A DNA stretch of 64,000 nt from Aphis gossypii (Eukaryota > Arthropoda > Insecta > Hemiptera > Aphididae), in NCBI RefSeq assembly GCF_020184175.1, contig NC_065530.1:18949260-19013259 (forward strand), written 5' to 3'. Position numbers and translations under genes: made by a program. Shown piece after piece: positions 48,901 to 60,328 of the stretch. Numbering within the stretch: position 1 is the stretch's first letter; each line of letters starts with the position of its first letter. The notes beneath the pieces are model-generated. The model saw only the letters and a list, made by a program, of their open reading frames with translations, did not search any database and had not been told where the DNA came from.

Positions 48901-51900
48901 AAAAATGAAAATATGCATTTAAAAATTATTAATAATAAAAAAACCACTTATTTCTATAACTTTAACAGATAATATAGACAATGTTTTAAAAATCTAATAT
49001 TTTGTTAATGTATTTACAGCAATGATTAAGTAATTAGGTAGGTACCTTAATCCCTATGGCCTATACACTACTGGTAAATAATGTCGATAATTTTGTGTGA
49101 TAAAATATTTTAATTAGGTGAAAAATTTAAAATTACGCTGCACAGAGTGTACAGAAAAATAGGTTGACTACATAGCTATATGATGTGCAATTTGATATAG
49201 TACACGTGTAAGCTTACAAAATGTTACTTTGTCAGGTATACCATTTACCTATGAAACATGTAACAAATTAAGTTTCTGGTTATCACGAATTCTATTGTAT
49301 AGGCACCTATTTATCATTTATAAAGGTGTATTCAATGGACGCCTAACTTTTACGATCGTAAACATATTACAGAGCTCAAAAAAATACTTTCTGTAATATT
49401 ATACATAAAATTTCTACTTCTATACATAAGGACCACCCTAATATATATTATATTATACCTATAGGCTATAATTCGCTATATTGTTAATATCTACTTAACC
49501 GTCCTACATTGATTAGATAAATTTATATTGCAACCCGGGTCAATTTCTATTATAACCAAGGCCGAATTTAGAGGAATGGAGGCCTTGGGGGCCGGGGCAT
49601 CAAAGGAGGTTGAATTATTTTCAAAATAAAATAAACAATTTTTTAACCTTTCGACAGGACAGAGGGGTGACAGTGCATTTGTAATTTGAAAGATTTTTTT
49701 TCCGAAGTCACTATTGTATAAGATATCTTAATTCGTGGTTATAAGTAATTTATAAATGTAGCCCTGGTTATAGTTAATAATTTAATCATAAAATCTTACC
49801 TATAAAATATCAATTAATAAAACGCATATAAAAAATAATATAAAAATAGACCCAATCTCATAATTGCATTTGATAAAGTTAAAAACAAAGGAGGATACTT
49901 AAAAAGTTTAACTTTATCTAGTTCAATTGTATATTACATGTTTTAGTAAGTGGTATCTTTTTGGAGTATGTATTATGTATTACTCATTCCCTTTTCTTAT
50001 TCAATAGTTAATGTAGTTATCCAAAATTTGAGATTTAAAGAATTTTTAAATATAGACCCTATTTTCAAGTTTTGATATTTTTTTGTATTTAAGAGGTAAT
50101 TAATTTCAAAAAATTATCTAAGAAGTATAATAAATACTACATCCGATATTACATTTATTTTACACATATTTAAGCATTAAATATCTTTAAACTATTTTTA
50201 AGCACTAATAAATATTTTAATAAATGAAAAACTACTCGTAATAATTTTTAGTTAGGGACATTATAATTTTTTTTTAATTATTCACAAAATAATTAATAGT
50301 AAAAAAGGGGGTGTTCTCATTTGACAACTAGAAGTTTTTATCACCACACTCCTTGAGTATTTCCAATACCTATAAAAACTAATTCGTTGTTAGATAAAAA
50401 ATGAAGGTGAACGCATGATTCGTGAATCACCCATTTGTTATGGTAAAAGTACAAATAATTTTTTTAGTTTAAAATTTCTGATTTTTACAAACTAACTAAA
50501 CTGGTAAATGTTTATTAATTGTATAATATTTTTTCTGTTACTTATTAATAATCGTATGTATAATTACAATATAATACATTGATTTAAAAAATAAAAATAA
50601 TTATTTAGTATATTAGTCACCTACTATACGTTATGTACTCGATCGAAGTGATAAAATTAATGCCCACACATTACTAGTTGTAATAGTCCGATGTTATGAG
50701 TTTTGGACAGAATACAGAAATTGTTACCATCTGTAGGGTACAAAAGTAGAAACACGTTCAACTTTTCATTTAAAATCAGAACACTTTATAGTTAATGCAA
50801 AGAATTTTTTCTTTTTTAGAATCAACAATAATTTCAAAATATGCAATTGATATTTCTCAAGCAATTTTTAAGTCTCATTGATTAGTAGACAGAGGATAAT
50901 ATAATAAGGCATGTGATGTTCGAAAAATGAACTTATTACACATCGTATCTCGAAGTCTTTACTACAATAATATGCATAATCAAAACACTAATAAATATAC
51001 TTTCTTAGAATAATTATATTATATTGAGTGATTGAAACATCAAGCGGGGTATACACATAATTCGCCTTTAGCAAAAATGTACATAGAGAATTAATTGCCA
51101 TCAAAAATATTTTCAGAATTTTTATGTGAATAGTGATTTGGAGTCTTAGAGATATAGTTTCGGATCAAATAATTTAAAAAATATTATAATGATTGGTATT
51201 ATATGTATTAAACCTATATCAATATATTGTATTGAATATTAAGTTTGCCTTCACTCCCATTTTAGAAAAATATTACGCCCGTTCACTATTGTTAACTGTC
51301 TGGGGTGGGTAATAGGTATCTATTTGATCGAGACGATCGAGTAGAAAATACCATGATGTTCGAGTGAACAATAAATACATTATTATTATTTATTAATTAA
51401 AATTTAACATTTAACATTTTTACCATTGATTATTTAATCCATAATTTTAAGTATTAAATAACAAATAATTTGACGTCTGGCGTTAAGGTCTTCATAATAT
51501 TCTAATACCAAATGATCAACTCCAAGTAGACAGTACTACACTACGACTGTAGTTCAAGAGCTCCACAATAGGGACTTTTTTATGTAATTTAATAGGGCTA
51601 GCCAATGTGGTTTATTACACCTATTTAAATTTAACTCGTCCAAGGCTTATCTCAATTTTACTCCTGCGCGAATGTTATTTGTCACTATCAATTATCGCGA
51701 CTCCCCGAGTAACCTAACCTAACCCTAAGTATAATCGTACATTCTTATTAGAATTAAATTATTTTACATTTTTATAATGTAATATTTCTAAATTCGCATA
51801 TTACTACGATTTACTTATAAATTATAAATCCGTTACACAACATTGATGATTGACATTCTATCTCACATATTTTAAAACAAACATACAAACAAATTAATAT

Positions 51901-52601
51901 TAAGTATATATAACTATCCAATAAACATTAAAAATGACAGAAAAAATTGTTTTTGATATACCTACTTACTGACTGTACATGGGTACCTATTTGACTTTAA
52001 AATAAGAACTATATGATATAGGTAAAGTAATATTAAGGTATTTTACTATGTTCTATAATCCTATAACATAAACATTATTTATAAACATCTTTAAAAAGTT
52101 AGTATAGACTAACATTAATCATCTATATTCTATAATTTATAAGTAATAACTGTGTAAGATTAAGTTAGATATTAGTATACTCGTATTACAAACGATTAGA
52201 CTATTATTCTAGTGAATAATAATAGTCATTATAAAATTATGTAATATTCAAGAATATATCGAGTTTAGGATCACTTCAAATTTTTCGATTTTTTATTTAA
52301 CTGAAACCTATGTTTTAAAATATTTTTAAAACAATGATGTAATATACATACATAAAAGTCAATAGTTTTTAGTTGTCTTCAAAAAAATATTATACAGATA
52401 ATTATTTTTCGTACAAGTTCATTTCAACAGTAATAATTCAAACTAAACTTGTGTTTTTTTTTTACTTTAAGCTCATTATAGGTTTTTGTATATTATATCT
52501 TTACTCTTGACTTAAAACTAATAATATCCTTGAGAATCATAAACAAATTTTGCGAACAATAAAATAAATATACTTCAATGACCTTAATAGACTTTTTAAA
52601 A

Positions 52602-52908
52602 CAGGTTAACCGCTATGTGTACCATTTTTGGTAAATGGTGAACTTGCCTTATTTGCTACTGTGTTATTTTAAATTATAATTTTTTTTTTATCTAAAAAAA
52701 TGAATTTATAAGATTTCAATAGGCTAGTTTAAATTTTGTTTGTCTGGTGGACTACGAAATATTTTCTTGTGTTAAAATCGTGTTTATGTGTACCATAGTA
52801 GATACACATAACACTTTTTGGCAAAGACTCCCGTAGTCCCGCATACCAATAATAGTATATGTAGCTCTAATGGCAATGCACTGAAAAATGACGTAGCAGT
52901 TAACCTGC
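52602..52908. mobile_element. MITE with CAGGTTAACCGCTA-type inverted termini
   Basis: Left end CAGGTTAACCGCTATGTGTA and right end TGACGTAGCAGTTAACCTG are inverted copies with a few mismatches, enclosing 307 bp. Inside, GTGTACCAT recurs near 52618 and 52789. No transposase and no clear target duplication; superfamily undecided. Confidence 0.65.
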
Positions 52909-53590
52909 TAAGGGGAAAATGCTTAAAACTATGTCATAATAGTCCTATGTTTATTTGATAGATTCCATTGATTTTTATCTAGACACATACAATAATTTTT
53001 TTAGGGTTTCAGATGATCAATTTAAATAATTAATACATTATTTAGATATGATAATATTAATTTAGCAGTAAGTCTTAAAGAAATGGGGAAAAAAATAAAT
53101 ATCTTTATGAAAATAAAGGTTGCCTCAATACTGCTGTCTGCTACTAATACTAATCTATAGATATTGAATTATCGTAGATCTTAAAAATTGACAAAATAAA
53201 TTTTGTATACTATTTAATTTTATTATCAATTTTTAAATATAAACAAAAGGAATAATATAAAAAGAATACTAAATTTATACAACATGAAATTAAATGTATT
53301 ACATATTATATTTCAGTGTTTGTATAAATATACATGATACATGTAATGTGTTAACTTAATACTTTCTTTAAAGACACAGTGGTATTATCGATACAAAGCA
53401 TGGTAAATTCAGGCGTGATAAATGAGTACATCAAAATAATCAACAAAAATACTTGTATACCATAACATTATACAGTCCTTGTTATGGCACAAATACTCTA
53501 TCTCTCATTCTTCCTCTCTCACACAAAGTATAATACAATATTTTATTTTATACTTAAAGATTTGTACATTTAAGTATTATAAATTATAAT

Positions 53591-53709
53591 TAATATTCTA
53601 AATATACAAATTTCTTTCATCCACATTAATGGAGATGTTAAATATTTTAATTATTATAATTAAATATTCTAAATATACAAATTTCTTTCATCTACATTAA
53701 TGTAGATGT
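53591..53709. repeat. Tandem duplication, unit about 70 bp
   Basis: TATTCTAAATATACAAATTT followed by CTTTCATC(C/T)ACATTAATG(G/T)AGATGT occurs twice, starting near 53593 and 53664, with only a few differences. Each unit ends in a small palindrome (CATCTACATTAATGTAGATG in the second copy). No coding content. Confidence 0.8.
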
Positions 53710-54040
53710 AAGTGTTTTATATCATGTCATCAATTTGATATTGTTTGATAACAAATAATAACCGTATAACAATATTTTTAATTTCATAACCCTAATCAAT
53801 AGACAAATAATTACAAGAATTGTACAGAGAGAAAATTACCCGTCATACTATATATCATTATTGGTAAAAATAAAAATATATATAGACTGTACCAATAACA
53901 CCAAAATTATTCATGCATCAACAAGCAATGTGACCTAACTTACATTAATCATAACTTAAGATAATATTTTGTAAAAATAGAGTGATTTTTAATTTAATTT
54001 CTGATAATTAGGCATTGATCAATGCAAAAGTCACCTCACT

Positions 54041-57000
54041 TTAGCTAGATTTGAACTTTTTTTTTGGCTGTTCTTCTACTACATCTAAAGCTGATGATTC
54101 AACTGCTATTCCTAAAACATTCAATTATAATCAAAATAATAGATTTAAATAAACAAATTTCAATTTGTATATGCATACGTGATAAAAATTCATGTAATTT
54201 CTTTGGTACACATGTTTTTGCTTGTTCTAATTGTTCTGCAGTACTTGTGCCCGTATTGAGACCTATTTAAATAAATAAATATATGTATATGTTAACAATG
54301 TTCATGATTTGGTCATATTAAAAATATTTTACAATATACCTAATGAAAGGTTCATGCTTTTTAATAAATCCATATCTTCTACAATTTCATAACTGTTACT
54401 AAATCCAAATAAATATTCCTTTCTGAAAATCAAAAAAAAAATAAAAACATTAAAAGTTTATGAATATTATTGGTGGTTAAAATTGTATTTATAAAATGTC
54501 TAACTTGTCTTGAGAAATACTGCAATCAATTACAGTCCCTGGGTCAGCTTTAATGGCAATAAATGGCAAACTAAGAACTGACGCAGAAGACGGTCTTCCA
54601 TGTATCTGTTCATACTTTTTATTTTTTTCGACAAGTTGTTTAAATGTAACTTGCTGTCAACATAAATAAATAAAATTTTATATTATAATAAAATATATTA
54701 TGTAAGCATAAAAAATATTAAATATATACAATGATATTGACTGAAGATGTTATTTAATTACAACAGTACATACTTGAACAATTAATTCATGCAAAAATGC
54801 TTGTTTTTCATTGAGCCGTGTCATTAAATCCTCTCGTTCTTGAGTTAATGTTGTAGACTCCTGATACGAAGTCACTGGTAATCCTATCCATTTGATTTCT
54901 TTTTTTTCTTTTGATATAATATTCATGGCCATTAACACATTTAAAGCATCATAAACTCGTCTTCTCACATTTTTTTGATCATACTAGTAAATAAAAATTA
55001 TAAATAATATGAGATTTAAAATATTGTATAATAAAACCTATCAAATTAATAGTTATATTTAAGAGGATAAAACACCCACATATGTTATTATCTATATCTT
55101 ACAAAAGTACAACATAGAAAATTTTACATTCACAATGATCTATTTTACTCTATTCTTTTTAGAATTAGGATGAATTGAACTATTATAAAATTTAAAGATA
55201 AGACTATTAATGGTACCTTAAAGGTTTTTATTGGAATTTTAATAACAGTTATGTGCTAAATAAAATTTTAAAACAATCATAATTGTCAGGTAAAATGGGA
55301 TGTTTTAAAAGAAAAATTTGATATGTTGTTGTTTGTAAGATGGAGACAATACTTACAAGTATGGCATACTTTTAAGTATACAATAATATAGCATAATATC
55401 ATTGTATTTTATCAATAATTTGTAAGGTAATTTTTTATTAAATTTTCTTTAGTTTACAATTATGCTTATAATAAAGTGTTAATTTTACTCGTTAAAAAAT
55501 GTATTAACAACACTTTTTTAATTATTTACATGCAATGTTGGCCTGGCACGCCAAAGGTCCATGAATCAGTTTTTTAAGGGGCCCCCAAAAAATGTACATG
55601 ACATACTATTGAAACAATACCTTAAGATACTTCTATAATTAATATACTTTACATTTTTAGCAATATGATGTATCATAATAAAAAATGTATATTATAATCA
55701 CTAATCAACTGTCTTAATATAATTTAGTGTAAATACATAATAATTAATAATCATGAGTTAACTTAAATATAAAAGCAATTATTAAGGATAATTTGATAAA
55801 GGACAATTTGATAAAGTTATTATTAAATAATTATTTTTGAAACATTAAGAATTCTCTGTTCTTTTTCTTCATTTTTTTAAGAGAAGGATAAAATCTAACA
55901 CAACTTGCAACTGCACAATTAAATCAAAAAAAAACCTTCTCTAACTTATTACTTACAATTGTACTATTATACACTAATCATACAATTGGACAGGGGTCAC
56001 CAATAAATCACAGCCCGCCCCCCCCCCCCCCCATAGGACGGTAAATATACGAATAAATAGATATCTAAAATTTAAAGATTAAAAATTATATGTTTTAATA
56101 AGCTTTGACCCATTAAGAGGATTTGATATTTTTTGTGGACCTTGAATAAAAAAGTTTGGAGACCCCCTGCTATAGGTAATGGGCAAGCATCTGATATTGA
56201 TTCAATTTTTAATTTCTCGAGTCCCGAAAGAAAAAATGCTCCTAAAAATTACTGCTGAATACTTTATATAAATTTATATAATAACAAAATAAAATTAATG
56301 CTTAATAACAAAATTTACAATACTTAAAAAAATAAAAATAAACCAAGACCTCTCGGCCAAATTGACACTGTTTGCATGTTATTTTGAATTGTGAAAACAT
56401 AGATATATTTATCAGATATGTTAATCAAGATTAAATTCTTCAAAAGAACATTTAATGAATAAATCAAATTTTAAATATTTATACAATATACTATTTAATA
56501 TTTTATACACATAATTTTAAAATTAACAGATAAAATTTTGAAACTTACTTGTTCAGCATTACTACCCTCTGGATATTCAGCAACAAGTTCATCTGCTACT
56601 TCATTATAAGTAGTAACCATTTTACTACGTACTTTTTCACATACACGCATGGCAAAATGACGTAAACCTTTTCCTGGTTTTTCATTTCGTCTTCGCTTAC
56701 TAAAAAAATTAAAATATTGTTTAGTAAAATAAATTTAAATATAAAATTTAACCTTCAATTTAATTTAAAAATTTTATAATAAAATTTAGTCATTAACATT
56801 AGTCTTTTTTTTTTTTTATTTAAATAAACTTCAATCTGCACACAATATTGTTTTATATTATTATTTTAAACTAAAGTACTTTTATTAAAGTGAAAAATAA
56901 GTTGACTAAAACAGAGAAAAAATTGAGACCTTACTAGTTAGTAATTGATTTATCTGATGAGAAAATAATTTATAAAATTTAAGTAAAAACACGTTAATTT

Positions 57001-58864
57001 ACGAAAATTGTTCAGAATAATTTAAAATGTGAAATAAAATTAAAAAACTCTTAGAAATCGAAATTGTCAAAATATATAGGTAAAAATCTTAATTATTACA
57101 TAATTTGAACTTACAATTAGCTAAAAATACAATTTTCTAACATAATGGTTTTAAGTTAGAATTTTATTTGTAATAAAAGAGGAAAAATCTTGTATAAGGA
57201 GACTTTTTTTTTATTTTTTGGAGAATAAGAGTGTTTGGTATGTTACTATTTTTAAGATTACTTTTTGTGTTTTTATTTAATGTATTTTTATATGGTTATT
57301 TTAGTTACTTCAAATCCCAAACTTTTCTAGCAATTATAATAAATAAACCATACATTAAGTACCTATGACTTATAACACACATAGAAAGCTAAAGATATTA
57401 AATTTAAATTTATACAGAATTATCTATGAAATATTAATGTCAATAGCCATAAACTATGAAACAAAAATATAGTAGGTGAGTCAAAGGTTTATATATAATA
57501 TTTATTTCAAAATAAAACTATTAAGAATTTCTAAAAAATAAATTTATACAATAACAATATAAATATTTATTAAATCAACAAGAAATACACATTTTTTAAT
57601 AAATATTTTTATTTATAGTTAATAAATATAAGGTAATTAAAATTACTTCAAGAATAAATATAATATAAATGTATGTTTATTTACCTATTATATATATGTT
57701 TTAAAAATTAACTTGATCAACTAAAAGTATAAAACTTAATTGTTTTAGGAAGTGAATAATTTATAGTTTAATTTGTAAAAGTAAAAATGACTGTAAATAA
57801 TATATTTTAAAACTTTAGAAAATTTTTCCTCTTATTGTTCAAATTTATTAATATTTTTATAATTTGTTAAGCATAAAATAATATCTGAGATATTATGTAA
57901 AGATAAAAATTACTATCACTAGTGAAAATATTAAAGATATATTATAGATAGGAACTTTTGAATGAAAGATAAAATTTGTGATGATTTCTAAAATAACGTA
58001 ATGACATTCCCACTACTTTAGACAAATAAAATTTGAAAGACTATTAATAATATGTGTCAACATTTAACAAGTTAAAATAAATTTTGATATGTTTTTGATA
58101 AACAAACATGATAAACACAAAGGTAAATGCAAAAATGAAACTGTAGGTAGAAAAACTAGAAGACAAAAATGTAAAAACCAGTCGCACTTTAATCATAATT
58201 TTTATTATTTGAATTACTTATTTCAATAATTCTAAGTAAAAAAATACTGAATCAAACCAATAGGATTTTCGAACAAGCTTCTGTTTTAAATATTTAAACT
58301 ATAAGATCAAGTGTCTAAGTCAGAGTTGGTATAGCTCATGATCGGAACTCCCCCCCCCCCCCACATTAATCTTCAAAGGCATAATTCTATAAATTATCAG
58401 GCCCTGGTACAAATAAGAAAAAGAAAAATTCCTGATAACTTATTGTTTTTGAATATGAAAGTGTACAATATGTGGGCGTACAATATGTTGTCCATTACAC
58501 GGGACATGATGTGAACCTCATAGAATTCAAACATAGGCAAGATCTATTGCTGAATTCTAACCCACTAAGATTCTCGACTAGGGTAGTAGTGTAAAACACG
58601 AATCGTTAGACTCTAAAAATCGGTTTCTAAGTGATCACCATCTCTTGGTTCCATAAGGACGCGTGACTATAGGACCACATTTGTGCGCGATCTGAGACTT
58701 TTCTTAACCGATCTAGTCCGAGACTCATCAAGTGGACGAGCTGGAAAATAAACTTACTATGCTGGTATAGGGGCCATGTTGACGACAGGCACTGCTTGAC
58801 TGGTGGTTTCGTTCTCTTGTTTGACGACCACGTACGAGGAAGAAGTAGAGGACGACGAAGACAT
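54041..58864 (-). CDS. Dp: Transcription factor DP (E2F dimerisation partner)
   Basis: Seven minus-strand exons, 58864-58758, 56699-56549, 54983-54774, 54653-54505, 54422-54340, 54262-54179 and 54111-54041, join in phase into 284 residues. The E2F/DP winged-helix domain is clear: RNEKPGKGLRHFAMRVCEKV, TTYNEVADELVAEY, then YDQKNVRRRVYDALNVLMAM and NIISKEKKEIKWIGLP (RRVYD is the DNA-reading motif). The coiled-coil/marked-box dimerisation region follows (LHELIVQQVTFKQLVEKN; LPFIAIKADPGTVIDCSIS; EYLFGFSNSYEIVEDMDLL). DP pairs with E2F in the nucleus at TTTSSCGC sites in cell-cycle promoters. The protein is short (human TFDP1 410, Drosophila 445): the acidic tail is absent and it ends KKKFKSS. An in-frame ATG at 58960 would add 32 unconserved residues. 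Confidence 0.95.
55991..56169. mobile_element. hAT-like MITE (DP intron 2)
   Basis: Ends CAGGGGTCACCAA and (inverted) TTTGGAGACCCCCTG, with a long C run just inside the left end. Flanking octamers are only partly alike. Length 179 bp, no coding. Confidence 0.7.
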
Positions 58865-60328
58865 AACGCACCACCGCCCGGCGGCCTTTGAAGCGGCACA
58901 GTGAGAACACGGGTGGCGCGAACGAGCTTGGAGGTGAAGGACGAAATGTCTAATGAACACTTAAGACGAGACGGGTATTATTGTTAGGTATAGAATAATA
59001 GTAACACCACAAAAATGTCGACGGGACGACGCACGTTATCAAGCTGCTCGCTTGGCATTCAAGTGATAACGAATGTTTGGCGGCGTTAGCGAACGGGCGG
59101 GAAAAATCCTGTGGGCGTCCCGGGAGGAGAAAAATATCCCCTCGACAAAAAAAATATGAAGAAAATAAATTTAAAAAACTCCCTTAAGTATGATTGATTT
59201 TTGAGGTGGTGAGAAAATTTCCCCCTCTCAGATCAATGACCGAATTTTACGAGAAAATCGCGAGCACTCCAACAGCTCACTTTCACCTATATTTGTAATA
59301 CAATATTAGGCTATTATATGTTACCCACATCTTAATTTGTATAGTATTTTCAAACATGCGATATCCTACAAGTTTTTAAGTAATATTTTATTGTGTTCGA
59401 GTGATGATGTTCTGGTAATCATTTTCTGTGGTCGTTCTTTTTATTCAGAAAAACTCGTAAGATGCAGTTCCAAATCCGAACTACGCCAATATCGTTTTGT
59501 TTATTATTTGCCAGAACGCAAACGAATAATACAAAACTTGGACTTAACAAGTCAAAATACAATGTATACTCATCATTAAATATGGATAACTTTTGCATTC
59601 AAAATAACCACGAGCGATGTATATATATAGGTACATAATATGTTATATCTAATAAATAAAACAATTTACAGCGATCTTTGGTAGTAATGTAAAATAATTA
59701 TTATACTGCGGTTAGTTACCAATAGTTTTATTGCTTTTTACCGCTTAAATAATACTTAGGATTACCTTACAACATAAAAATAAAATATTGGAGTTTCTAT
59801 CTCCATAAGGAACTACGGTTTTGTGTAAAAAGACAAGAAAATTCGAGTTGTTTCGTCAATAATACCACTGTGATTAATTAAAATTGTAATATTTCACGAT
59901 AATTAACTTGAAAGTTCAAACGAACAAAAAAAAGTTTTTAAATAATAAATAATGATAAAATTTTAATTTCCATATTACCATTGAGTATTTCAGAAAAGCG
60001 CGGTAAAATCCACGAGCGCGCATAAACAATTTACCTACTGAAGTATGAATCGATTCGTTAGAATATTATGTTTTTGAGGTTAAGCCCTTATCAAGCAATG
60101 TTATCATTATTATCGTTATCTAGTATCATTAAAATATTATCTACCGCACAATTTATTTTCAAACAATATAGCAATAATTATTTTCATTTTTTATAATTTA
60201 ATATTTATTATTATTCATAATTGTAGTTATTCATCTGTTTGCGAATACTCTAGCTATCAAGATTTACGTTTCTAAATTGCCTGTATCGATGTCGAAATTA
60301 ATTTTAATCGTTTCGTGGTCACTGTAAA
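58865..60328. other. Head-to-head intergenic region of DP and Ada2a
   Basis: The DP side (58865-59130) is GC-rich and promoter-like, with E2F-type sites. The Ada2a side (59580-60328) is AT-rich with no obvious TATA box. An 80-codon frame at 59337-59579 has no recognised similarity and was not called. Confidence 0.5.
59077..59104. promoter_or_regulatory. Two E2F/DP-type sites upstream of DP
   Basis: GCGGGAAA (59097-59104; TTTCCCGC on the other strand) matches the TTTSSCGC consensus exactly, and TTTGGCGG (about 59076-59083) is a near-consensus site on the + strand. They lie about 215-240 bp upstream of the DP start codon in a GC-rich patch. This would fit E2F/DP feedback on DP itself; binding is inferred, not shown. 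Confidence 0.45.

Larger units (their letters stand above)
45961..54040. other. NNT promoter region and a gene-poor 8-kb spacer
   Basis: The first 300 bp (45961-46260) are GC- and CpG-rich and include CGCGCGTGGACGCGGTGCGC, fitting the NNT promoter. From about 46700 to 54000 the sequence is AT-rich; the open frames there (for example 47738-47947) have no recognisable similarity and AT-driven composition. Recognisable items are the MITE at 52602-52908, the duplicated block at 53591-53709 and a partial GC-rich repeat end near 49560-49610. Confidence 0.6.

Noticed and set aside
49560..49615. GC-rich patch GGAGGCCTTGGGGGCCGGGG
   Set aside because: Looks like one end of a decayed transposon, but no partner terminus could be found nearby, so no element is called.
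51709..51726. CCTAACCTAACCCTAA, resembling insect telomere repeat TTAGG
   Set aside because: Only about three imperfect units; similar short words occur near 268 and 16975. Too short to call an interstitial telomere.
58346..58362. Poly-C tract in DP intron 1, possible MITE end
   Set aside because: No inverted partner located; a homopolymer alone is not evidence for an element.
59337..59579. 80-codon + strand frame between DP and Ada2a
   Set aside because: Composition is mixed but no domain is recognised and no splice context is evident; it may be chance or an unmapped 5' exon.
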